Shown piece by piece: positions 7,656-14,217 of a stretch of 17,115 nucleotides of DNA. How positions within the stretch are numbered: the first letter of the stretch is position 1; the number at the start of each line of letters is the position of its first letter. The position numbers were made by a program, and so were the translations under genes. The notes beneath the pieces were generated by a model. That model was not told where the DNA came from and ran no database searches. It worked only from the letters and a program-made list of their open reading frames with translations. Origin of the DNA: an uncultured Collinsella sp. GTDB lineage: Bacteria > Actinomycetota > Coriobacteriia > Coriobacteriales > Coriobacteriaceae. The stretch covers positions 1-17,115 of the forward strand of contig CABQHR010000021.1 in assembly GCA_902463875.1 (NCBI GenBank). The letters are read 5' to 3'.

Positions 7656-8087
7656 CTACAGCTTAATGTCGAAGTTGATCTCGGGGACGGCAGCAAGGTC
7701 GGCCAACGTCACGCCGTCGACGTACTTTTCGATCACGTCGTCCAGACCGCGCCAGAATTTGACGGTCGAGCAAAGATCGCTGCGGGCGCAGCTGTTGTCG
7801 ATGCCATCGCACGCCACCGGAGCCGTGCTGCCCTCGACGGCGCGCAGGATGTCGCCGGCACGCACCTCGGCCGGGTCCTTGGCCATCATGTAGCCGCCGC
7901 CCTTGCCGCGCACGCTCTTAAGTAGGCCCGCCTTCATGAGCGGACGAACCAGCTGCTCCAGATACTTTTGCGAGATACGCTCGCGGTCGGCGACCTCGCG
8001 CAGAGCGATCTTGCCCTCGGCGTCGCCCAGCGCTGCGATATAGATCATCAGTCGGAGGGCATAGCGGCCCTTAGAAGAAATGAGCAT
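7656..8087 (-). CDS. Rrf2-family Fe-S cluster-sensing transcriptional regulator (IscR/SufR-like)
   Basis: The 143-residue protein begins MLISSKGRYALRLM, the typical Rrf2 start, with a winged helix-turn-helix (about 28-66, ISQKYLEQL recognition helix and RGKGGGY wing). Three cysteines at 93, 100 and 106 (C-x6-C-x5-C) lie where IscR holds its [2Fe-2S] cluster (C-x5-C-x5-C in E. coli IscR). Known relatives repress Fe-S assembly operons when cluster supply is sufficient. It is divergent from sufC across a 224-bp region with inverted repeats, so control of the suf operon and of itself is likely. The ATG at 8087 was chosen because GGGAGGG lies just upstream and the family begins there; an upstream ATG at 8183 adds 32 atypical residues. 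It could respond to redox or another signal instead. Confidence 0.88.
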   Translation of the reverse strand: MLISSKGRYALRLMIYIAALGDAEGKIALREVADRERISQKYLEQLVRPLMKAGLLKSVRGKGGGYMMAKDPAEVRAGDILRAVEGSTAPVACDGIDNSCARSDLCSTVKFWRGLDDVIEKYVDGVTLADLAAVPEINFDIKL

Positions 8088-8128
8088 ACCTACCCTCCCA
8101 TCGCATCTTGGACAACATAACCAGGTTT

Positions 8129-8182
8129 GTTTGTCCCAAATCTTAAGTAAGTGGGACAAACACAACAGGTTATTTTGTCCCA
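8129..8182. promoter_or_regulatory. Triple TTTGTCCCA operator-like repeat in the Rrf2-sufC divergent region
   Basis: GTTTGTCCCA (8129-8138) and TGGGACAAAC (8152-8161) are perfect 10-bp inverted arms with a 13-base spacer. A third copy, TTTTGTCCCA, lies at 8173-8182. The first and third copies are part of a 22-base block repeated with 18 identities at an exact 44-base offset (8123 and 8167). The site is 42-95 bp upstream of the Rrf2 start, a good place for autoregulation. Confidence 0.6.
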
Positions 8183-8203
8183 CATCTAGAAAAGTCGAGT
8201 GGA

Positions 8204-8281
8204 TTAGTCGGGTTTTCCCTTGACTAACGCCGAACCCATAGTAACTTTATTCCGAGAAGATTCCTAGGGTTTAGTATACCC
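8204..8281 (+). promoter_or_regulatory. Candidate suf operon promoter and operator
   Basis: TTGACT (8220-8225) with TAACTT 16 bases later (8242-8247) is a plausible sigma-70-type promoter. The -35 overlaps an inverted repeat TTAGTC (8204-8209) / GACTAA (8222-8227); TTGACTA resembles the half-site reported for IscR type 1 boxes. A further imperfect palindrome, GGGTTTAGTATACCC (8267-8281), lies 30 bp before the sufC start. Which element is bound is not decidable from sequence alone. Confidence 0.4.
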
Positions 8282-8311
8282 ATGAGTACACCATATACAG
8301 AGAGGGACAGC

Positions 8312-9112
8312 ATGAGCGCAAATCCGCTGCTTTCCATCGAAGGTCTGACCGCCTCCGTGGACGAGAAGACGATCCTCCACAACGTCAACCTTAACGTCGC
8401 CGTCGGCGAGACCCACGTGCTGATGGGCCCCAACGGCGCTGGTAAGTCCACCCTCGGCCACCTGGTCATGGGCGACCCCGTCTACACCGTGCAGGACGGC
8501 CGCATCGTCTTTGACGGCCAGGACATCACCGAGCTCACCACCGACAAGCGCTCGCGCGCCGGCCTGTTCCTGAGCTTCCAGGCCCCGGTCGAGATCCCGG
8601 GTGTGCCGCTGTCGAGCTTTTTGCGCGCCAGCATCGCCGGCCGCCCCGGCCTGGAAATGAAGGGCAAGGAGTTCCGCCGTCGCGTCAAGGAGCTCGCGGC
8701 CGAGCTCAACATGGACACCGCCTACCTCAACCGCGAGCTGGGCGTGGGCTTCTCGGGCGGCGAGAAAAAGAAGGTCGAGATGCTCCAGCTTCTACTGCTG
8801 CAGCCCAAGCTCGCCATTCTGGACGAGACCGACTCGGGTCTGGACGTCGACGCGCTTTCCACCGTCAGCCACGGCATGGACGCCTACCGCAAGAGCTGCG
8901 CCGGCTCCATGCTCATCATCACACACAACACGCGCATCCTGGAGCACCTGGATGTCGACCGCGTCCACGTTATGGTCAAGGGCCACATCGTGCGCGAGGA
9001 CGACGCCTCGCTCATCCCCTGGATCGACAAGAATGGTTTTGAGACCTTCGAGCGCGAGGCCGCCGAGCAGCGCGCCCAGGCCGAGGCCGCCGCTGCCGAG
9101 CAGCTGGCGTAA
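8312..9112 (+). CDS. sufC: SufC, ABC-type ATPase of the SUF Fe-S assembly complex
   Basis: The 266-residue ABC ATPase powers the cytoplasmic SufBC2D scaffold that builds Fe-S clusters; it is not a transporter component. It shows Walker A GPNGAGKST (39-47), Q-loop SFQAPVEIPGV (88-98, characteristic of SufC), signature GFSGGEKKKVE (146-156), Walker B LAILDETDSGLD (167-178) and the switch His in ITHN (H205). The Ala/Glu-rich C-terminal tail (249-266) is longer than needed for the fold. The start was set at 8312 because GAGAGGG lies five bases upstream; an in-frame ATG at 8282 lacks a ribosome site. It is the first gene of sufCBDSU, with sufB 12 bases downstream, and is divergent from the Rrf2 regulator. 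Confidence 0.97.
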   Translation: MSANPLLSIEGLTASVDEKTILHNVNLNVAVGETHVLMGPNGAGKSTLGHLVMGDPVYTVQDGRIVFDGQDITELTTDKRSRAGLFLSFQAPVEIPGVPLSSFLRASIAGRPGLEMKGKEFRRRVKELAAELNMDTAYLNRELGVGFSGGEKKKVEMLQLLLLQPKLAILDETDSGLDVDALSTVSHGMDAYRKSCAGSMLIITHNTRILEHLDVDRVHVMVKGHIVREDDASLIPWIDKNGFETFEREAAEQRAQAEAAAAEQLA

Positions 9113-9124
9113 AGGGGCGACGTA

Positions 9125-10537
9125 ATGACCAAGAACCGCACCGAGGTCGCGGACATCGACCGCAGCCTCTACGACTTCACCTATGGCGAGGAGGGATTCG
9201 AGCGCCTCGACGCCGGCATCACGCCCGACATCGTGCGCGAGATCAGCGCCAAGAAGGACGAGCCGCAGTGGATGCTCGACCTGCGCCTCAAGTCCCTCGA
9301 GATCTTCAACCGCTTCCCCGACCCGACGTGGGGCCCCTCCATCGAGGGCCTGGACATGGACAACATCGTCACCTACGTCAAGCCCAACACCGACCAAAAG
9401 CACGACTGGGAGTCGGTGCCCGACGACATCAAGAACACCTTTGAGCGCCTGGGCATCCCCGAGGCCGAGCGCAGCTACCTGGCAGGCGTCGGCGCGCAGT
9501 ACGACTCCGAGCTCGTCTACCACAACATGCAGGACACCGCGTCCAAGATGGGTATCGTCTACTCCGGCATTGAGGAGGCCCTGCACGACCCGCAGTGGGA
9601 GCCGCTCATCCACGAGAAGTTTATGACGCTCATCCCGCCCACCGACCACAAGTTTGCGGCCCTGCACGGTGCCGTGTGGTCGGGCGGTTCGTTTGTCTAC
9701 GTGCCCAAGGGCACCAAGCTCGACTTCCCGCTGCAGAGCTACTTCCGCCTCAACGCCAAGGGCGCCGGCCAGTTTGAGCACACGCTCATCATCGTCGAGG
9801 ACGACGCCGACCTGCACTTTATCGAGGGCTGCTCCGCGCCCAAGTACAACGTGGCCAACCTCCACGCCGGCGCTGTGGAGCTCTTTGTGGGCAAGCGCGC
9901 GCACCTGCGCTACTCGACCATCGAAAACTGGTCCAAAAACATGTACAACCTCAACACCAAGCGTGCGCGCGTGGACGAGGACGGCGACATCGAGTGGATC
10001 AGCGGCTCCTTCGGCAGCCATGTGGGCTACCTCTACCCCATGAGCGTGCTCAACGGCCGCCGCGCCCGCTCGAGCTTTACCGGCATCACCTTTGCCGGCG
10101 CCGGCCAGAACCTCGATACTGGTTGCAAGGTCGTGCTCAACGCGCCCGACACCTCGGCAACCGTAGAGACCAAGGGCATCTCCAAGAGCGGCGGCATCCA
10201 GACCTTCCGCAGCTCTATCGTGGCCACGCCCAAGGCCGAGGGCTCCAAGGCAACCGTGAGCTGCCAGTCGCTCATGCTCGACGACCAAAGCCGCTCCGAT
10301 ACCATCCCCGCCATGGACATCCGCGCCAAGAATGTCGACATCGGCCACGAGGCGACCATCGGCCGCATCGGCGACGACAAGGTGTTCTACCTGATGAGCC
10401 GCGGTATCTCGGAGGAAGAGGCCCGCACCATGATCGTCAACGGCTTTGCAAACCCGGTCTCCAAGGAGCTGCCGCTTGAGTACGCCGTCGAGATGAACAA
10501 CCTGATCAAGCTCGAGATGGAAGGAGCGATCGGATAA
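9125..10537 (+). CDS. sufB: SufB, Fe-S cluster scaffold subunit
   Basis: The 470-residue protein is the core scaffold on which the cluster is assembled within SufBC2D. Full family length and typical blocks are present: WMLDLRLKSLEIF (49-61), PPTDHKFAALHGAVWSGGSFVYVPKG (171-196, in two parts), EGCSAPKY (234-241) and GISKSGGIQTFR (351-362). C380 in VSCQSLML corresponds to the essential Cys405 of E. coli SufB, and the GHEA segment (407-410) to the conserved His/Glu region near the SufD interface. An AAAGGGG sequence precedes the ATG. Its stop overlaps the sufD start by one base (TAATG), implying coupled translation. Nothing unusual was seen. Confidence 0.97.
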   Translation: MTKNRTEVADIDRSLYDFTYGEEGFERLDAGITPDIVREISAKKDEPQWMLDLRLKSLEIFNRFPDPTWGPSIEGLDMDNIVTYVKPNTDQKHDWESVPDDIKNTFERLGIPEAERSYLAGVGAQYDSELVYHNMQDTASKMGIVYSGIEEALHDPQWEPLIHEKFMTLIPPTDHKFAALHGAVWSGGSFVYVPKGTKLDFPLQSYFRLNAKGAGQFEHTLIIVEDDADLHFIEGCSAPKYNVANLHAGAVELFVGKRAHLRYSTIENWSKNMYNLNTKRARVDEDGDIEWISGSFGSHVGYLYPMSVLNGRRARSSFTGITFAGAGQNLDTGCKVVLNAPDTSATVETKGISKSGGIQTFRSSIVATPKAEGSKATVSCQSLMLDDQSRSDTIPAMDIRAKNVDIGHEATIGRIGDDKVFYLMSRGISEEEARTMIVNGFANPVSKELPLEYAVEMNNLIKLEMEGAIG

Positions 10538-11808
10538 TGAAACAGACCACGAACACCGCTGCTACCACACTTGAGCAGGTCAACGCTATGCCTGCCGCCA
10601 CTTGGGGTTGGCTCAAGATGAACCAGACCAAGCTTGAGCTTTCGGACGAGCTTGCCGCCGCTCCCGCCGAGGCCGTTGAGGTCGAGGGGCTGGACGAGCA
10701 GTTTGCCGGCACGGCCGACGCCTTCGACGCCGCCATGGAAGCCATGGCCGAGCGCTTCCCCGAGCGCCGTGCCGCTGCCCCCGGTGATGCCGCCGATCGC
10801 GCCCGCATCACGCCCGATACCGAGCTCGATGTGCCCGCCACCTCTGTCTACCAGGCCGGCGCCATTAAGCTGGAGGAGGAGCTCTCCCCCGCCGAGGCAT
10901 TCGAGACCGGCATGGGCGAGGCTGCCTACGCCTACTTGGCCGAGCACGCCACCAAGTGCATTGTCATCGATGTACCCGCATACCAGCACGCCACGGTTAC
11001 CGTGCGCGTTAGCGGCGTCGACGCGGCGGCAGCCATCGCCGCCATCGATGTCGTCGCCCGCCCGCAGGCAACGCTCGACCTGCAGATCGCCCTGGACTCC
11101 CCCGTTGCCGGCGAGGGCGTCGTGGGTTCCGTGCTGCGCGTGTGCGCCCACGAGTACGCCACCGTCAACGTGACCTGCACGCAGACGCTCGACGATAGCT
11201 GGATCGCGCTCGACGACACCGGCCTGTTCCTAGACGAGGGCGCGCGCGTCAACGTACAGCACACCGTCCTGGGTGCCGGCGCCAGCGCCACCGGCCTTGC
11301 TGGCGACCTGCTGGGCGACACCGCCAAGGTGACGATCGACACCGATTACCTGGGCGCCCGCGAGCAAGTGCGCGACTTTAACTACGAGCTGCGCCACCGC
11401 GGCCGCAAGACCGAGTGCGAGATCGACGCCAACGGCGTGCTGACCGGCACGTCCAAGAAGGTCTACCGCGGCACCATCGACCTCGTGCACGGCTGCAAGG
11501 GTGCCGTCGGCACCGAGCGCGAGACCGTGCTGCTCGCCAACAAGGGCGTCGACAACAAGACCGTCCCCGTCATCCTGTGCGACGAGGACGACGTCGCCGG
11601 CAACCACGGTGCCACCATTGGCCACGTCCGCGACGAGCAGCTGTTCTACCTCGCCTGCCGCGGCCTTGACCAAAACGCCGCCGAGGACCTGTTCATCCGC
11701 GCCAAGCTGGAGGACGCCGCGCTTTCCGCCACCGATGAGCGCACCCGCGCCGCCGTCGTCCGCCTGGGCAACAACCTGATTGATAACTTTGAAGAGGAGC
11801 TCGCATGA
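10537..11808 (+). CDS. sufD: SufD, Fe-S assembly scaffold subunit
   Basis: The 423-residue beta-helix protein is the SufB paralogue that completes the SufBC2D complex, implicated in iron entry. The N-terminal 200 residues are divergent and Ala-rich. The C-terminal part carries the family pattern: VYRGTIDLVHGCKGAVGTE (309-327), LCDEDDVAGNHGATIG (347-362) with H357 matching the functionally important His360 of E. coli SufD, and LFYLACRGLD (369-378). It lies directly between sufB and sufS with overlaps at both ends (1 and 4 bases). High N-terminal divergence is usual for SufD. Assignment as SufD rather than a second SufB rests on the order and the lack of the SufB cysteine motif. Confidence 0.93.
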   Translation: MKQTTNTAATTLEQVNAMPAATWGWLKMNQTKLELSDELAAAPAEAVEVEGLDEQFAGTADAFDAAMEAMAERFPERRAAAPGDAADRARITPDTELDVPATSVYQAGAIKLEEELSPAEAFETGMGEAAYAYLAEHATKCIVIDVPAYQHATVTVRVSGVDAAAAIAAIDVVARPQATLDLQIALDSPVAGEGVVGSVLRVCAHEYATVNVTCTQTLDDSWIALDDTGLFLDEGARVNVQHTVLGAGASATGLAGDLLGDTAKVTIDTDYLGAREQVRDFNYELRHRGRKTECEIDANGVLTGTSKKVYRGTIDLVHGCKGAVGTERETVLLANKGVDNKTVPVILCDEDDVAGNHGATIGHVRDEQLFYLACRGLDQNAAEDLFIRAKLEDAALSATDERTRAAVVRLGNNLIDNFEEELA

Positions 11809-13130
11809 TCGACACCGAGCACGTTAAATGCGATACCTGCACCGCACCGGAGCCTATGGTGCTCGACGCCAGCGACGAGGCTTCGCGCGGCTGGCCCACC
11901 GTGGACATCGAGACTAACCCCTACAAGGGCCAGTTCCCGCTGTTCCAGCAGCATCCCGAGATCGCCTTCCTCGATAGCGCCGCCACCGCGCAGCGTCCCG
12001 CTTGCGTGCTCGACGCCGAGCGCGACTTCTACCAGCGCATGAACGCCAACCCGCTGCGCGGCCTGTACTCGCTGTCTGTCGAGGCCACCGACGCCATCGC
12101 CAAGGTCCGCCAGCAGATCGCCGACCTCATCGGCGCTGCCCAGGCCAACGAAGTCGTCTTCACCCGCAACACGAGCGAGTCGCTCAACCTGGTCGCCAAG
12201 AGCTTTGCACCCACGGTACTCGAGCCCGGTGACGAGGTCGTCATCACCATCATGGAGCACCACTCCAACCTGATCCCGTGGCAGCAGGTCTGCCGCGAGG
12301 CCGGTGCCAAGCTCGTCTACCTCTACCCCACCAAGACCGGCCAGCTCACCACCGAGGAAGTTCTGTCCAAGGTGGGTCCCAAGACCAAGATCCTGGCAGT
12401 GGGTCAGGTCTCCAACGTGCTGGGCGTCGAGAACCCGGTCAAGAACCTCGGCAAGCTCGTGCACAAATATGGCGGTTATCTGGTCGTCGACGGCGCGCAG
12501 TCGCTGCCGCACATGCCGGTCAACGTGGCCGATCTGGGCGCTGACTTCTTTGCCTTTAGCGCGCACAAGGCCATGGGCCCCATGGGCATCGGCGTGCTGT
12601 GGGGCAAGATGGACCTGCTCAACGCCATGCCGCCCATGCTCACCGGCGGCGAGATGATCGACTCGGTCACCGAGCAGGACGCCGTCTGGGCGCCTGTCCC
12701 CGAGAAGTTCGAGGCCGGCACGCAGGACGCCGCCGGCATCTTCGCCACGGGCGCGGCGCTTGACTACCTCGTCAACACGGTTGGCTACGAAAACATCCAG
12801 GCACGCGAGCAGGCACTCGTCCACTACCTGATGGGCGAGCTCATGCAGCTCGACTTTGTCCAGATCATCGGCTCCATCTATTGGGACAACCACCACGGCG
12901 TCGTGAGCTTTAACGTCAAGGGCATCCACCCGCACGACGTCGCGAGCATCATGGACATGGACGGCGTGTGCATCCGCGCCGGTCACCACTGCGCGCAGCC
13001 GCTGCTTACCTGGCTGGGCGTCGAGAACCTCGCCTGCTGCCGCGCCAGCGTGGCCTTCTACAACGACAAGGCCGACATCGATAAGTTCATCGCCGGACTG
13101 CATCACGTTTGGAGCACGTTCAATGGGTAA
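11805..13130 (+). CDS. sufS: SufS, cysteine desulfurase (PLP-dependent, class II)
   Basis: The 441-residue enzyme removes sulfur from L-cysteine, giving alanine and an enzyme persulfide that feeds SufU. Visible are FLDSAATAQRP (55-65), the EHHSN motif (151-155), VVDGAQS (227-233), the PLP-binding lysine in SAHK (K255), and the catalytic cysteine in RAGHHCAQPL (C396), the compact class II loop of SufS rather than the long loop of IscS/NifS. It carries an N-terminal extension of about 40 residues with a C-x2-C pair (C9, C12) not needed for the fold. The ATG overlaps the sufD stop (ATGA), and its 3' end overlaps sufU by 8 bases. Partner choice (SufU, no SufE seen) follows the Gram-positive pattern. 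Confidence 0.96.
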   Translation: MIDTEHVKCDTCTAPEPMVLDASDEASRGWPTVDIETNPYKGQFPLFQQHPEIAFLDSAATAQRPACVLDAERDFYQRMNANPLRGLYSLSVEATDAIAKVRQQIADLIGAAQANEVVFTRNTSESLNLVAKSFAPTVLEPGDEVVITIMEHHSNLIPWQQVCREAGAKLVYLYPTKTGQLTTEEVLSKVGPKTKILAVGQVSNVLGVENPVKNLGKLVHKYGGYLVVDGAQSLPHMPVNVADLGADFFAFSAHKAMGPMGIGVLWGKMDLLNAMPPMLTGGEMIDSVTEQDAVWAPVPEKFEAGTQDAAGIFATGAALDYLVNTVGYENIQAREQALVHYLMGELMQLDFVQIIGSIYWDNHHGVVSFNVKGIHPHDVASIMDMDGVCIRAGHHCAQPLLTWLGVENLACCRASVAFYNDKADIDKFIAGLHHVWSTFNG

Positions 13131-13557
13131 TCTGTACACCTCCACCACGTTTATGGAGCATAACTCGCACCCCGACTATAAGTACGAGATGGACGCCCCC
13201 ACGCACGAGCACGACGGCATCAACCCCAGCTGCGGCGACGAGCTCACCTTGCAGCTGCGCGTCGAGAACGGCGTAATCGAGGAGGCCTCGTTTACTGGCC
13301 ACGGCTGCGCCATCAGCCAGGCCAGCGCCGACATCATGGCCGACCTCATCACCGGCGAGACGGTCGAGGAGGCACGCCGCCTGGCCGGGCTCTTCCTGGC
13401 TATGATCCGCGGCGAGGAACTCTCCGAGGAGGACCTGGAAGACCTGGACGAGGCCGCCCAGCTCCAGGACATCTCGCACATGCCTGCCCGCGTCAAGTGC
13501 GCCGAGCTCGCCTGGCGCACCCTGGACGGCATGCTCGAGGGGCAAGCTAACCAGTAG
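13123..13557 (+). CDS. sufU: SufU, zinc-dependent sulfurtransferase partner of SufS
   Basis: The 144-residue protein has the SufU version of the IscU fold. Ligand residues align with B. subtilis SufU: C37 and D39 in NPSCGDEL, C62 in GHGCAISQAS, and C126 in ARVKCAELAW. The insertion between the second and third cysteines (GEELSEEDLEDLDEAAQL, about 97-114) is the mark of SufU as against IscU. In the family these residues bind zinc and take the persulfide from SufS, so it is better viewed as a sulfur relay than a cluster scaffold. It starts inside the end of sufS (8-base overlap) and is the last gene before a strong terminator. Confidence 0.95.
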   Translation: MGNLYTSTTFMEHNSHPDYKYEMDAPTHEHDGINPSCGDELTLQLRVENGVIEEASFTGHGCAISQASADIMADLITGETVEEARRLAGLFLAMIRGEELSEEDLEDLDEAAQLQDISHMPARVKCAELAWRTLDGMLEGQANQ

Positions 13558-13586
13558 CGGATGCCCCGAATCCAAGGATTTTGATT

Positions 13587-13620
13587 GCCGAGCCGCCCAA
13601 TACGGGTGGCTCGGCTTTTT
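13587..13620 (+). terminator. Strong intrinsic terminator of the suf operon
   Basis: GCCGAGCCGCCC (13587-13598) pairs with GGGTGGCTCGGC (13604-13615) over 12 positions (one G-T pair) around an AATAC loop, followed by five T residues. It begins 30 bases after the sufU stop and closes the five-gene transcript. Confidence 0.92.
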
Positions 13621-13824
13621 CATAACGCCTCGGACACACAAAGTCCGCGCGCCCGGCGCCCCGTCTGTCATTTATCACACGGCCAACCGCGAACACGAGC
13701 GTTTTCCCCGGTACCAAAGGCTTGGGGCAGGGCCACAGGCACTCTAAGCAAAGTGCCAAGCCCCGTCCTGCTGAGCTTCGGCACGCCTCGCGCCCGTCGT
13801 AGAAGGGTCCCCTAGGGTGCGGCG

Positions 13825-13848
13825 TGCATTTTTGCGAGTATTCAGCAT
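13825..13848 (+). repeat. Inverted-repeat element, left copy (TGCA-N7-GAGTATTCAGCAT)
   Basis: TGCA, seven bases (TTTTTGC), then GAGTATTCAGCAT. The same arrangement with identical spacing occurs in reverse orientation at 14033-14056. The 13-base block is identical in both copies. An 8-base direct repeat GCGTGCAT (13822-13829 and 13857-13864) brackets this copy. Confidence 0.6.
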
Positions 13849-13914
13849 GCCAAGCTGCGTGCATACGCATCGGAAGTGTTAATCAACATCTCAAGTCGCC
13901 TTTATATTGCGATT

Positions 13915-14065
13915 TAGAACAAGCATCGAGGTCTCAGGGGGCGCAAACATGAGCTTCGGAGGCTCATCGGTAGGCACAAATAGCTTCGGAGCCCGTATGT
14001 TTCAAGATTGCGACGGTGCCGACAGCACCTCGATGCTGAATACTCCGCTTTTTGCACGGAGTAGA
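13915..14065 (+). ncRNA. Candidate structured non-coding RNA
   Basis: An 11-bp perfect closing stem (13922-13932 with 14027-14037) encloses nested pairings CGC (13942-13944)/GCG (14010-14012) and AAACAT (13945-13950)/ATGTTT (13997-14002). These in turn enclose two small hairpins with TTCG-type loops, GAGC...GCTC (13951-13964) and GCTTCGGAGC (13983-13992). An alternative hairpin GGTGC-CGACA-GCACC (14015-14029) competes with the closing stem, and TACTCCG/CGGAGTA (14041-14063) forms a further hairpin. A possible promoter (TTAATC at 13879, TATATT at 13903-13908) would start transcription just before the closing stem. No known class is recognised, and a folded DNA repeat is the main alternative. 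No T-rich terminator follows. Confidence 0.35.
14033..14056 (-). repeat. Inverted-repeat element, right copy, overlapping a REP-like hairpin
   Basis: On the minus strand this reads TGCA, seven bases (AAAAGCG), GAGTATTCAGCAT, the inverse of the left copy at 13825-13848, with 184 bases between the identical 13-base blocks. It overlaps the hairpin TACTCCG-CTTTTTGCA-CGGAGTA (14041-14063), which resembles a REP unit and lies 155 bases from the RAYT-like gene. Confidence 0.6.
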
Positions 14066-14217
14066 CGGGGGTAGGCACAGGCAAAACCGAACTAAGCCGT
14101 TATTTTATGCATGAAGGCGACCGTTCTATGCAAATCTAGACGCGCAGTTACCGTACCAAGCTTTTAGAACAATGGTTGTGGCGTATGGGCGACCCCGGCT
14201 GCGGTGCACAGGCGGCC

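Larger units (their letters stand above)
13621..14217. other. Non-coding, hairpin-rich region between sufU and the RAYT-like gene
   Basis: No credible gene is present in these 597 bases; the open frames across them overlap the suf terminator, lack ribosome sites or have no recognisable sequence. The stretch holds several inverted repeats: CGGAC/GTCCG (13631-13647); a two-part hairpin GGGGC...GCCCC enclosing GGCACT/AGTGCC (13724-13764); the 24-base inverted pair described separately; and a candidate folded RNA at 13915-14065. TTTAGAACAA occurs at 13913-13922 and again at 14163-14172, and GGTAGGCACA at 13969-13978 and 14070-14079, both as direct repeats. Both flanking genes point into it, so it is not an obvious leader for either. 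Confidence 0.6.

Noticed and set aside
8792..10348. 518-codon minus-strand open frame opposite sufC and sufB
   Set aside because: It is a long antisense shadow produced by GC-rich codon structure; sufC and sufB on the plus strand carry all family motifs.
13585..13815. 76-codon open frame on the plus strand
   Set aside because: It begins inside the terminator stem and shows no recognisable or balanced protein sequence.
13547..13870. 107-codon open frame on the minus strand
   Set aside because: It overlaps the sufU end and the suf terminator, has no ribosome site, and its sequence is typical of a chance frame in GC-rich DNA.
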